Part shown: one piece after another, positions 1 through 8,032 of the stretch
Layout of the letters: each line of letters opens with the position of its first letter
Position numbering within the stretch: position 1 is the stretch's first letter
From: CAVRXQ01 sp963838845
GTDB taxonomy: Bacteria; Actinomycetota; Acidimicrobiia; Acidimicrobiales; Bog-793
NCBI GenBank assembly: GCA_963838845.1
Contig: CAWISR010000002.1
Location: forward strand, 744,001 to 808,000
Direction of reading: 5' to 3'
Length of the DNA: 64,000 nt
Notes under the pieces: generated by a model
Databases searched by the model: none
The model's input: the letters and a program-made list of their open reading frames with translations, nothing else
Told to the model about the DNA's origin: nothing
Program-made: the position numbers and the translations under genes

Positions 1-152
1 GCGGGATGAAGGAACTTCACGGCCACCGGGCGGTGAAGGCGGATGTCCTCCGCGAGATAGACGCGCGCCGACGAGCCGACGCCGAGCTCAGATTCGAGGC
101 GGTATCGGCCCTGAAGGAGGAGTCCTGTGCGCAGGTCAGCGATAGCGCGCAT
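1..152 (-). CDS. Serine/threonine protein kinase, N-terminal fragment (runs off window)
   Basis: The first 50 codons of a Hanks-type kinase are visible, reading leftward from an ATG at 152 and leaving the window at base 1. The protein opens with a short leader, then LLQGRYRLESELGVGSSARVYLA, which is split here as LLQGRYRLE and the glycine-rich ATP loop GVGSSARVYLA (residues 24-34). The invariant lysine lies in VAVKFLHP (residues 43-50). A GGGGGA stretch sits just upstream of the ATG and could be the ribosome binding site. In the family these kinases phosphorylate Ser/Thr on cell-wall and signalling proteins, but no partner can be inferred because the rest is missing. Confidence 0.85.
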   Translation of the reverse strand, partial: MRAIADLRTGLLLQGRYRLESELGVGSSARVYLAEDIRLHRPVAVKFLHP

Positions 153-352
153 CACAGATCCCCCGATCGTAGCGGTTGTTGTTGCAGGTGGTGGCAAAGT
201 GCAATGTGATGGCAATGTTATGCCGCTCAGGGCCGCCGCCGATGCCAGCCAGTCGGTCGCCGAGATGTGGTTGACAGAGGCGGCAGTTCGGCGACCGCGC
301 CGTCGGCCCCGCCGCGGAAAGAACGCCTGTGGGGTCCGAACTTCGGGCCGGA

Positions 353-2629
353 TTACTGCGCGCCCTTCACCCTCCCCAGCCGTCCCGGCCACCAGTTCCA
401 TCGTCCGAGCAGCGCGACGACCGACGGAACGAGCAACGTCCGAACAAGGAACGTGTCCATCAAGATGCCGATCGCCAGACCGAATCCGATGTCACGGATC
501 TGCGCCGCTCCCGGCGCGGAGCCAGCGACGATCGCGAGTACCGCGAACGATCCCGCAAGCACGATGCCGGCGGCGGTGACGGTCGGACCCGACATTCCGA
601 TCGCTCGGACAACCGCGTCACGTAGCGGCAGACGACGCGCCTCCTCACGGATGCGCGTCATGACGAGGATGTTGTAATCCTCGCCGAGCGCGAGAAGGAA
701 CACGAACATCAAGAAGGGCAAGATGAACGTGAGACCTCCCGATCCGCCCAACTCGATGAAGACGAGCGTTGCCAGGCCGAGCGCCGCGAGATATGAGATT
801 GCGACGCTCAAGATCAAATACAGCGGCGCGACTGCGCTGCGCAGGACGAGCGCAAGCAGGATCGCGATGGCGATGATGGCGATCGGTATCACCCGGAAAA
901 GGTCATGGTTCGAAGTGCTCGATACGTCGTAGAGCGCTGCCGCCTCACCCGCGACTCCACTTGCGATCGCGCCGGAGCGGCGCGCAGCCAAGGCGACGAG
1001 GGAGCGAATCGCCGGAGTCGCATTCAACGCCGCTGTCGTCTGCTGCGCACCGGCGCGGAGCGTCGCCTCGAACTGGATCGTCCGCCCGTTCTTCGACACG
1101 AAAAGCTGTGACGCGCGGTACGCGTCGTACATCGCCTTGGTCACGCCATCTGCAGGATCGGAAATCGCCGGCAGCGACGAAGGTGGTCCGAGCTCCGCGT
1201 GGAGACGCTGGTACTCGCTCGCGGTGAGCGTTGTTCCGTTCGGATTGAAGGGTCCCTCGAACTGTGTGAACGCTCCTGAAGAACGCAGCACCGAAGACGC
1301 GGTCGCGACGGACTGCGGGGTGTTCCAGATCGGCTCCCGATAGCGAAAGACGAGGTTCGCAGGATTCGTGCTGGCCTGCGGGAAGTGTCTTGCGACCAGG
1401 GCGTTGCCCTTTGCCGCGTTCGAACCGCTGGGCGCGTTGAGCGCGCCACCGAATCCACCGGAGTGGTATCCGACGAGTGCCGCCGCCAACGCGCCGAAGA
1501 TGACGACGCCGCTTGCAAGCGTGATGGCCGGGCGCTGAACGAGGCGAGACGCGACCCTTCCCCACACGCCGACCCGGTCCGAGCCGGCGTCGAGGCGCGA
1601 CGGCCAAAACGCCGCTTTGCCGAAGATCGAGAGGAGCGCCGGCAGAAGAGTGAGGCCAGCGAGGAGCATTACGGCGATGCCGAGCGCGAGCGGGATCCCG
1701 AGGTCGTGGTAGATCCCAAAGCTCGCGAACAGCAGGCTCAGCAGAGCGAAGATGACCGTCCCCGCCGACGCACTGATCGACTCGCCAACGCGGACGAGCG
1801 CGTGCCGGACGGCGTCGTGCGCGCCCATGCCCCGGCGGATTTCTTCTCGAACGCGGAAGACGAGGAAAAGACCATAATCCGTGCCCGCCCCGATCAGCAG
1901 CACGATGAGCAGCAGCTGGGTGATCTCAGAGATCTTCAATCCGTGTGCGCCGAGGCCACCGATGAACCTGTCGGACACCAACAGGGCGAACGCTGGTGGT
2001 AGCAACGTGATGATCGGCGCGAGCACGGAGCGGAAGACGAGGAGCAGCAGAACGACGATGAAGAGGAAGGTGAACGATTGGGTGCGGTTGCCGGTCTTGT
2101 TTGAGCTTGCCTGATTCGCGACATTGGTGGCGATCGATCCCGCGACGTTGAGGGCGAGTCCGGATGGCGCGCGCGTCTCGTGGAAGGTCGAGATCACATC
2201 GGCGACGATCGTCTTCTGGCGGGTGATATCCGCCTGATTCACGTGGACGTCGGCGACGAGTTCCGCCGCACCTCCGTCACTCGAAATCCCTCCGATCCGC
2301 ACCGACTCAATCCGGGGAACGCGCCGGAGCAGGACCGCCTCGCGGGCGATTGCAGCCTGATCCGCCGTGTCCAGCTTTCCGTTCGAGACCGCGGCGACGA
2401 CGGTGATGTCGCTCGTCGTGTTCGGATTACCGAAGATCGGAGCGGCGAGGTCCGCCGCTTGCGAGCTCGGAGCGGTCGACGGGAGGAACTGGCTGTTGTC
2501 GTTGTTGACTTCGCTGCCGAGCGAGGGCAGGACGCGGCTCGCGATGACGACGAGAACGATCCAAGCGAGGACGACGGGGTAGCGGAATCGGACGACAAAG
2601 AGTCCGAGCGCGTCGAAGAATCGATCCAA
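353..2629 (-). CDS. MMPL/RND family membrane transporter
   Basis: A 758-residue membrane protein of the MMPL (mycobacterial membrane protein large) branch of the RND superfamily, which exports lipids or hydrophobic compounds across the cytoplasmic membrane using the proton gradient. The family layout is visible: a first membrane helix at about residues 13-35 (PVVLAWIVLVVIASRVLP), a large extracytoplasmic loop with NNDNSQFLP to about 190, a block of five helices, then the same loop-plus-five-helix unit repeated in the C-terminal half. The motif GAGTDYGLFLVFRVREE in the first half and ALGEDYNILVMTRIREE in the second are the paired MMPL signatures. The substrate is unknown. It ends 200 bases from the kinase gene; that gap holds only a possible kinase promoter. 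Confidence 0.9.
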   Translation of the reverse strand: MDRFFDALGLFVVRFRYPVVLAWIVLVVIASRVLPSLGSEVNNDNSQFLPSTAPSSQAADLAAPIFGNPNTTSDITVVAAVSNGKLDTADQAAIAREAVLLRRVPRIESVRIGGISSDGGAAELVADVHVNQADITRQKTIVADVISTFHETRAPSGLALNVAGSIATNVANQASSNKTGNRTQSFTFLFIVVLLLLVFRSVLAPIITLLPPAFALLVSDRFIGGLGAHGLKISEITQLLLIVLLIGAGTDYGLFLVFRVREEIRRGMGAHDAVRHALVRVGESISASAGTVIFALLSLLFASFGIYHDLGIPLALGIAVMLLAGLTLLPALLSIFGKAAFWPSRLDAGSDRVGVWGRVASRLVQRPAITLASGVVIFGALAAALVGYHSGGFGGALNAPSGSNAAKGNALVARHFPQASTNPANLVFRYREPIWNTPQSVATASSVLRSSGAFTQFEGPFNPNGTTLTASEYQRLHAELGPPSSLPAISDPADGVTKAMYDAYRASQLFVSKNGRTIQFEATLRAGAQQTTAALNATPAIRSLVALAARRSGAIASGVAGEAAALYDVSSTSNHDLFRVIPIAIIAIAILLALVLRSAVAPLYLILSVAISYLAALGLATLVFIELGGSGGLTFILPFLMFVFLLALGEDYNILVMTRIREEARRLPLRDAVVRAIGMSGPTVTAAGIVLAGSFAVLAIVAGSAPGAAQIRDIGFGLAIGILMDTFLVRTLLVPSVVALLGRWNWWPGRLGRVKGAQ

Positions 2630-2729
2630 AACGGGGCTTTCTGGGCGGGGGGTTGGATGGGGACTGAGGATCCCGACCTTAGGCGATGCTCGCCAGCGCG
2701 ACGGTGCGCGGACGGTCGTGATCAGCCTT

Positions 2730-3911
2730 CTAGTGCACCACGGTCACGAGCGTGCCGTACGCGAGGTACGGCCACGCGATCGCGGCCGAAGCGAGGGGGA
2801 GCTCGACGCATCCGAGGCTCTGCGGTATCCCGTAGTCCGCACGGTCCATGTAGTGCACCGCGTCGTTGTTGTGGAAATACGCGATGAACAGCACCGGGTC
2901 GGCATACTTCGCGCCATCTGGATTCGTGCCTCGCATCACCTGCTTGCGAAGACGCGTGAAGACGGGGAAGTTTCCATCCGGCGTCGGCGAGCCGGCGATT
3001 CCGGTGTTCATCTCGCTGCGGAGAACAACTCGTCCGTCGTGCCACACCGTGAAGGTCTCGGGTGCCTTTTTGTTCGCGAGCGCGTAGTTGTAACCGCCTG
3101 TGTTGGCGGTGTTCGTCGCCACCGCCTGGAGGAGGTTTTTCCACAGTGCGGGTCCGAGGCTTCCGTTCGGGTCGAGGCCGTGGTCCGCTTCGAACGACAT
3201 CACGAGCCCTTTGGTGAAAACGTTGTACGACGACTCTTTCCAGAGCCGGCGGAGCTGACCCGGCCAGCCGCGATCGATCCACGTGAAGGTGCCTTGAGGT
3301 GGGGAAAAGAGCGCCGCCAGCTGTGCCGACGTATCACTCGGCGCGATCGCGGCACTCGCTGGTGTCCACGAGAGCGGCGAGTAATCGAGCAGTGACAAGA
3401 GCTGTTGGAGTCGGAGGACCGAGCCCTCCGTGACACGGAACTGCTCGACGACGCTTCCGGCAAGCTCCCCGCCATCGGTCGCGCGAACGCCCGAGCTCCC
3501 TCCAGGGATCGTGAGCGTGACGTGGCTCGAGGGAATGAACGCACCAGACGGGGTGAAGGTGAGCACGTCCCCGGAGGCGTGCCAGGAACCCGGTGTCGGG
3601 GGAGTGAGCGTCGGTTGCGGGACGTTCGGTGAGATCGGTGAGGAGAACGTGACGCTCACGGCGGCGGTGCCGGAGACATCGCTCGCGTTCGCGGATGGTG
3701 AGACCGCGACAACCGAGAGCTCGGGCGTCGCCGACTCGCGACCCCTCCTGTTCTTGGTCGTGCGAGCGACGTTGGCGCGGTTTGGAGGGACCGAGTGGCT
3801 CGCGGATGTCGTGATCAGCGCTCCCGCGACTCCTCCCGCAACGAGCGCGAGGATCACCGCCACGATCCACCAAGACGGGCGAACTCGCCGGCGCGCGTGA
3901 TACACGGTCAT
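2730..3911 (-). CDS. L,D-transpeptidase (YkuD) with Ig-like and peptidoglycan-binding regions
   Basis: A 393-residue secreted or membrane-anchored cell-wall enzyme. A signal anchor lies at about residues 14-35 (WWIVAVILALVAGGVAGAL). Residues 55-165 look like an Ig-like bacterial domain (VSVTFSSPISPNVPQPTLTP), residues 190-265 like a peptidoglycan-binding helical domain (LVMSFEADHGLDPNGSLGP), and residues 275-393 form the YkuD catalytic domain. The catalytic motif is SLGC with Cys near 368, preceded by FHNNDAVHYMDR. Family members make 3-3 crosslinks in peptidoglycan or attach proteins to it. The usual family motif is SHGC; here the His is Leu, which is tolerated in some members. It is 100 bases upstream of the MMPL gene in the same direction. 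Confidence 0.88.
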   Translation of the reverse strand: MTVYHARRRVRPSWWIVAVILALVAGGVAGALITTSASHSVPPNRANVARTTKNRRGRESATPELSVVAVSPSANASDVSGTAAVSVTFSSPISPNVPQPTLTPPTPGSWHASGDVLTFTPSGAFIPSSHVTLTIPGGSSGVRATDGGELAGSVVEQFRVTEGSVLRLQQLLSLLDYSPLSWTPASAAIAPSDTSAQLAALFSPPQGTFTWIDRGWPGQLRRLWKESSYNVFTKGLVMSFEADHGLDPNGSLGPALWKNLLQAVATNTANTGGYNYALANKKAPETFTVWHDGRVVLRSEMNTGIAGSPTPDGNFPVFTRLRKQVMRGTNPDGAKYADPVLFIAYFHNNDAVHYMDRADYGIPQSLGCVELPLASAAIAWPYLAYGTLVTVVH

Positions 3912-3980
3912 TGCCGACTTCCGCGCATCGGGTCCATTTCACCAGCTCTGACCACGAAAGTGACGGCGCGTCGCGAATGA

Positions 3981-4247
3981 ACCCTGGATGCCAGGCCGAA
4001 ATGCGCCCCCGATCCCGCAGCGTCAGACCTCGCAAAAGAGATCGACGAACTCACCGATCGCGAGCGCGAAGTGATGCGCTCGTCGCTCACGGGTCTTCGA
4101 ACGCCAAGATCGCTTCCGCGCTCCACGTCAGCCTCCCAACAGTGAAGACGCACGTCAGCCGGGCGCTTTCGAAGCTCGGAGGAGCCCCGCGATCGCGCCG
4201 AACTCGTCGTCCTTGCCTACGAATCCACGCTCGTGTCGGCCACCTAA
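3981..4247 (+). pseudogene. LuxR/NarL-type HTH fragment broken by two frameshifts
   Basis: The C-terminal DNA-binding domain of a LuxR-type regulator can be read here only by changing frame twice. Frame one gives ELTDREREVMR (about 4047-4079); one base appears missing at about 4079, and the next frame gives LVAHGSSNAKIASALHV and SLPTVKTHVSRALSKLG to about 4180; then net one extra base, and the first frame resumes with RDRAELVVLAYESTLVSAT and a TAA at 4245. The helix-turn-helix and the THVSRALSKLG recognition helix are well preserved, so decay is recent or the breaks are sequencing errors. No receiver domain is found upstream. The flanks 3912-3980 and 4248-4427 hold nothing else I can recognise. 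Confidence 0.72.
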
Positions 4248-4427
4248 TCGGCCTTCCGCCTCTGGGCTCGTTCGCAAGGATGACCCGAATTCGAGCCTCG
4301 AGAACGACGAAAGTTCGGCTCGCTTGGTTCAAAATGTTCCCGATGCCAGCCGATGAGAACATCCCACTGCCCCGGGAGCAGGGAGCGTACCTTGGCTAGC
4401 TTCCGAGAAAGCCTCGGACTCAAAGTG

Positions 4428-5720
4428 ATGGCCAGCGGCCATGTGCACGTGGGCATCGGCCCGATCGTGCTCATCATCATCGTCGTCGGGGCCGTGATTT
4501 TCGGTTTGATGCGACGTTCCGAGCGTCGGCAAACACCTGGCGAGCACGGATCACAACGCTCGCAGTTGGAGCGTCCCGAGCCGTCGTCGGCGGGGAATGC
4601 GACGGAAGCGACGGAGGAACAGACGACGATCGCATCCGTGAGTCACTCCTCGGCCACGACTGAACCGACCACATCGCCTCAGCGAGAGGCCGTTGCATCG
4701 GCGCTCGGGCAAGGTAGTGCCGATGGCGTCGCGGAGGACGGGGCGTCACGAAGTCCTCGCGCCTCGGTGACACCGCTCGGGGACGATGGGACCTGGGCCG
4801 TCGAGACGCACGGATTGACGAAGAAGTTCGGCGACACGATCGCCGTCGACGAGGTCGAGCTGCTCGTCCCGCGTGGGTCGGCCTTCGGGTACCTCGGACC
4901 GAACGGCGCCGGCAAAACGACCCTCATTCGCACGCTGCTCGGCCTCACGAGGGCCGACGGCGGCACGATGTCCCTTCTCGGATACCCGGTGCCGCGCGAA
5001 CGGCGTGAAGCACTCAACCGGGTCGGTGCGATCGTCGACTCACCGGGATTCCATGCCCACCTCACCGGCAACGAGAATCTCGCCGAACTCGCCGCGGCGC
5101 GGGGAAACGGCGCGGACAAGCGGATCGGACCGGCGCTCGCGCGTGTCGGGCTTTCCGAACGGGCTGACCAGCAGGTCGGGTCCTATTCGATGGGCATGCG
5201 CCAGCGGCTCGGCGTCGCCGCGTGCCTGTTAGGCGACCCGCAACTCCTCATCCTCGACGAGCCGATGAACGGACTCGATCCCGCCGGGATGCAGGAGATG
5301 CGGTCGATGATCCGCGGCCTCGTCGATGAGGGACGCACCGTGATGTTGTCGTCCCACTTGCTCGACGAGGTCGAGCGGACGTGCGACGCCGTTGCGATCG
5401 TCGATCGCGGCCGCGTGATCCGCCAGGGTCCGATCGACTCGCTCATTCGTGGCGCTGGCACGACCGAGGTTCGCATCGACGCGGCCGACCCGCAGGCAGC
5501 GGTGCAAGTCATCGGCCGATCGACCCTCGCGGCACGTACCGCGCTCGACGGCTCGCAGGTCGTCGTGACACTTCCCAACGGGGCATCGAAGGAGTCGGTT
5601 GCCGAGATCAATCGCCTGCTTGTGCAAGCGGGCATCTCGGTCTACGGCCTGCGGGAAGTCCGCGCCTCACTCGAAGACTGGTTCTTGTCGGTGACGAGCC
5701 GACTTGGAGGATCCGAATGA
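4428..5720 (+). CDS. ABC transporter ATP-binding protein with N-terminal membrane anchor
   Basis: The ATPase half of an ABC-2-type exporter, 430 residues from the ATG at 4428 (an ATG at 4353 would add 25). The ABC domain starts near residue 123: Walker A GPNGAGKTT near 157, signature YSMGMRQRLG near 253, Walker B LLILDEP near 273 and the switch region SSHLLDEVE. These are the features of daunorubicin/CcmA-like export ATPases. Unusually, the protein begins with a membrane helix (PIVLIIIVVGAVIFGLM, about residues 11-27), followed by about 90 residues of Ser/Thr/Glu-rich linker. Typical relatives are about 300 residues with no anchor. It overlaps the permease start by ATGA, so the two are translationally coupled. 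Substrate unknown; neither candidate start has a strong ribosome binding site. Confidence 0.85.
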   Translation: MASGHVHVGIGPIVLIIIVVGAVIFGLMRRSERRQTPGEHGSQRSQLERPEPSSAGNATEATEEQTTIASVSHSSATTEPTTSPQREAVASALGQGSADGVAEDGASRSPRASVTPLGDDGTWAVETHGLTKKFGDTIAVDEVELLVPRGSAFGYLGPNGAGKTTLIRTLLGLTRADGGTMSLLGYPVPRERREALNRVGAIVDSPGFHAHLTGNENLAELAAARGNGADKRIGPALARVGLSERADQQVGSYSMGMRQRLGVAACLLGDPQLLILDEPMNGLDPAGMQEMRSMIRGLVDEGRTVMLSSHLLDEVERTCDAVAIVDRGRVIRQGPIDSLIRGAGTTEVRIDAADPQAAVQVIGRSTLAARTALDGSQVVVTLPNGASKESVAEINRLLVQAGISVYGLREVRASLEDWFLSVTSRLGGSE

Positions 5721-6859
5721 GCGGCCCTGCGACAACGGTGACCCCGATGGCATCCTTCGACGGCGCACCCGCGCCGAGCCCCCGGGAGCGACGCCGAACC
5801 TCGGAACGACTCGTGGCGTGGGTTCCCTCGTGGGCGATGATCTCGACGAAGCGACGTGATCTGCGCCGACGCCGCGGACTGATGATCGCCGTGGTGGTGT
5901 TCTCGCTCGCGCTCCCGGTCCTCGTTCTCGGGCTCCGGTTGCTGTTCCACGCCTTCGATCCGAAGGCGTACGGACCGGCAGGCAGCCCTGGCATCTTTGA
6001 AGGGCTGACAGACCCGATGGCCGAGTTCGGCTTCATCATCGCCGCCGCCGTTGGCGCGACCCTCGGGGCGACCGACCTCGGCGAAGGAGTCTTCCGCCAG
6101 CTCGTGATCACGGGTCGATCGCGCGTCGCGCTCTATCTCTCGCGAATCCCGGCGGGCTTGTCGATTTTGCTTCCGCTCGTCGCGCTCGGGTTCACGATGA
6201 ACTGCCTCGTGACGAGCTATGCGGGCTCTGCCCAGCCGAAGTCGGTCAACGTGGCCGGCGTCTCGATACCGATGCACCTGAGCGAGCGTCAGTTCGAGAC
6301 GTGGCTCCTCGATCACCCCGGTCAGGCGTCAGGCGCGTTCGGCAACGGCAACGGGGCGCCGTCGCAGTTCGCAGGCATCCGTTCCAACGTGGAGCACAAC
6401 GTCGGCAACGACTACTCGGATTACACAAACACGGAAACCTCTCAGTCGAATCCGGCGATCAATCAAATGGTGAAGATCGGCCTGTGGTTGGAGCTCGAGG
6501 TCGGCGTGGGTTTCGTCTTCGGATTGGGGCTCGGGTCGCTCACCGGGCAACGCACCGTCTCGGTGATCCTGATCGTCGCTCTGCAGATCATCGTGACCCC
6601 GCTGCTCGCGGCGCATGTGATCCCGTACTTCATCAATGGCCAGCGGCTCATCGTCGGCATCCCATTGACCCAGCTGCGACCGGCTGGTCTTGCGGCCGGG
6701 GTCAACAACGGAGGAGGTCCACGAAAGATCATCTTTGGCGGGCGCGGCGCTCTCGGTATCCCGCCCATGCCGACATGGGCGATGGTCACCGTCATCGTCG
6801 GCTGGATCGTGGGTTGGACCGGGATTGGCGCGTGGAGGATGCAAACGCGCGACGCCTGA
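5717..6859 (+). CDS. ABC transporter permease protein
   Basis: A 380-residue integral membrane partner of the preceding ATPase, starting at the ATG overlapping its stop codon. About six hydrophobic segments are visible, including GLMIAVVVFSLALPVLVLGL, EFGFIIAAAVGATLGAT, ILLPLVALGFTMNCLVTS, LELEVGVGFVFGLGLGSL and VSVILIVALQIIVTPLLAA. A large extracytoplasmic loop of about 100 residues, rich in Asn and Gly, separates helices three and four. The shape fits ABC-2-type export permeases, which move drugs, lipids or polymers outward, but no substrate can be read from the sequence. It ends 10 bases before the convergent sixA-like gene. Confidence 0.8.
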   Translation: MSGPATTVTPMASFDGAPAPSPRERRRTSERLVAWVPSWAMISTKRRDLRRRRGLMIAVVVFSLALPVLVLGLRLLFHAFDPKAYGPAGSPGIFEGLTDPMAEFGFIIAAAVGATLGATDLGEGVFRQLVITGRSRVALYLSRIPAGLSILLPLVALGFTMNCLVTSYAGSAQPKSVNVAGVSIPMHLSERQFETWLLDHPGQASGAFGNGNGAPSQFAGIRSNVEHNVGNDYSDYTNTETSQSNPAINQMVKIGLWLELEVGVGFVFGLGLGSLTGQRTVSVILIVALQIIVTPLLAAHVIPYFINGQRLIVGIPLTQLRPAGLAAGVNNGGGPRKIIFGGRGALGIPPMPTWAMVTVIVGWIVGWTGIGAWRMQTRDA

Positions 6860-6869
6860 AGCGCCACGA

Positions 6870-7388
6870 TCAGCGACGTTCGAGTGTTCGGGGCAAGACG
6901 AGGCGCTCGAGCGTTGTGTGCTCGGGACCGGTGTTCTCCCATTCGTCGCCGATCCGAAGCACCGCGAGCGCCGCCGTCGGGAAACTCGCGCGCACCTGTG
7001 TCGCGGCGTCACCGCCGTCGTTCTCGGTGAGCGCGACGACGAGCTCTTGCATCCCCGGGTTGTGTCCGATGAGCAGCACCGCGCCGACAGTCGGCGGGAC
7101 GTCGCGCAAGTGATTCAGCAAAGTCGTCGCACCCGCGCCGTAAAGGTCGTCGAGGAAGGTGGTCGAGACTGCGTAGCCGAGGTGCGCGGTGATGATCTCG
7201 CAGGTCTGTGCGGCGCGCACGGCGCTCGAGCACAAGACGATCTCCGGCGGAGGACGAACCCCGTCCAATACGCGGGCAACCTTCCGTGCCGCCTTCATCC
7301 CACGGGGCGCGAGCGGCCGATCGAAATCTTCCAGCGTCGGGTCACTCCAACTCGATTTCGCATGCCGCAGCGCGTACAGGGCTTTCAT
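6870..7388 (-). CDS. SixA-like phosphohistidine phosphatase
   Basis: A 172-residue protein of the histidine phosphatase (phosphoglycerate mutase-like) superfamily. The start MKALYALRHAKSSW carries the catalytic Arg8-His9 pair in LRHAK, and ERPLAPRG-like DRPLAPRGMKAA follows, as in SixA. The second conserved His lies in LIGHNPGM. SixA removes phosphate from phosphohistidine in signalling proteins; the mycobacterial and actinobacterial relatives are of uncertain substrate. An in-frame extension to 7559 exists but the sequence there is not protein-like and the ATG at 7388 matches the family start. It converges on the ABC permease gene. Confidence 0.85.
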   Translation of the reverse strand: MKALYALRHAKSSWSDPTLEDFDRPLAPRGMKAARKVARVLDGVRPPPEIVLCSSAVRAAQTCEIITAHLGYAVSTTFLDDLYGAGATTLLNHLRDVPPTVGAVLLIGHNPGMQELVVALTENDGGDAATQVRASFPTAALAVLRIGDEWENTGPEHTTLERLVLPRTLERR

Positions 7389-7459
7389 CGTTGAAGCGAT
7401 ACCCCGACGATACGAGCTGGCGACCCTCTCGGACAGCCATTGAGCTGCGCCCGAAACGC

Positions 7460-7492
7460 GACACGAGCCGACCGCTGCGATCGGCTCGTGTC
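7460..7492. terminator. Perfect 12-bp hairpin, possible terminator
   Basis: GACACGAGCCGA and its exact complement TCGGCTCGTGTC enclose a 9-base loop. On the plus strand the stem is followed by TATTTCTCTC, a mediocre U-rich tail; on the minus strand it is followed by GCGTTTCGG. It lies about 70 bases upstream of the sixA-like start, so it may insulate that gene from minus-strand transcription or end a plus-strand transcript. Confidence 0.4.
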
Positions 7493-7672
7493 TATTTCTC
7501 TCGACCCCGAGAAAGCTCCGAACCCTCTCGGGATCGTCGGCGTCGATGCGCCGCCTCAAGGGGTGTCATGGGCGTTAGCCGCGTTCCTCGGTATGAACGG
7601 GGTGTGTCTCGGCGAGCCACGTCGCGCTCGCGCCAGTTGGCCGTCCGGCGGTCTCGCGCCTCAGACACAAAA

Positions 7673-7692
7673 GCCCGAGCGTTAGCTCGGGC
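7673..7692 (-). terminator. Intrinsic terminator, minus strand
   Basis: An 8-bp perfect stem, GCCCGAGC and GCTCGGGC, closes a four-base loop and on the minus strand is followed directly by TTTTGTGT. This is a textbook Rho-independent terminator for leftward transcription. No known gene lies just upstream of it; the only candidates are the mini-ORFs at 7682-7788, the second of which ends inside the hairpin. Confidence 0.6.
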
Positions 7693-7788
7693 GTTCCCTG
7701 TCCGGCGGACTCATCTCCTCTGAAGAGCCACTCGTTCGCACGCTGACTCCCTCTTTGGTCACCAGCACGGTTGTACGTGCCGCGTCAT
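7682..7788 (-). CDS. Two overlapping mini-ORFs (9 and 26 codons), tentative
   Basis: Reading leftward, GGAG at 7797-7794 is followed five bases later by an ATG at 7788 encoding MTRHVQPCW and a TGA at 7761-7759. That stop overlaps a GTG (7762) as GTGA, opening a 26-codon frame VTKEGVSVRTSGSSEEMSPP and ending DRERPS with TAA at 7684-7682. The second frame ends in the loop of the terminator hairpin at 7673-7692, so translation would disturb the hairpin. This geometry recalls leader peptides and attenuators, but no downstream regulated gene follows within 280 bases. Chance occurrence cannot be excluded. Confidence 0.28.
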
Positions 7789-8032
7789 GGTATCTCCGGG
7801 ATGAGGAATTGTCTCCCCGAAATTTTGCCGTGTTCTGTAGTCAACGCATACTGCAATGGCGCTGCACGCTGGGGTAGCGCCCTCAAGGCGCACCAGTCGG
7901 CCGGTCTACGAGGGGCCGCGAGGAGAGATTGCAATTTCGTTTCGAGGTACCCACCGGTGCTGTTCGAAATTGCGGCAGCCAACTCGCCATCGTCACTCGG
8001 ACCCGTCGGGATTCGCCTGGCATGCTTTCTGC

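Larger units (their letters stand above)
7389..8032. other. 644-base gene-poor region with hairpins and possible mini-ORFs
   Basis: No conventional gene is apparent. The stretch contains a 12-bp perfect inverted repeat (7460-7492), a minus-strand intrinsic terminator (7673-7692), two tiny overlapping minus-strand reading frames (7682-7788), and a 9-bp inverted repeat with arms at 7931-7939 and 7965-7973 (GCAATTTCG and CGAAATTGC). A minus-strand frame from 8072 to 7785 also stays open for 95 codons, but I do not recognise its product. The best reading is a short minus-strand transcript of unknown role between the acetyltransferase and sixA-like genes; I could not match it to tmRNA, RNase P, SRP RNA or a known riboswitch. 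Confidence 0.4.

Noticed and set aside
7389..8032. tmRNA, RNase P RNA, SRP RNA or tRNA in the gene-poor region
   Set aside because: None of the conserved segments of these RNAs (for example a T-loop with acceptor stem, or the GAGGAAAGTCC region) could be found on either strand.
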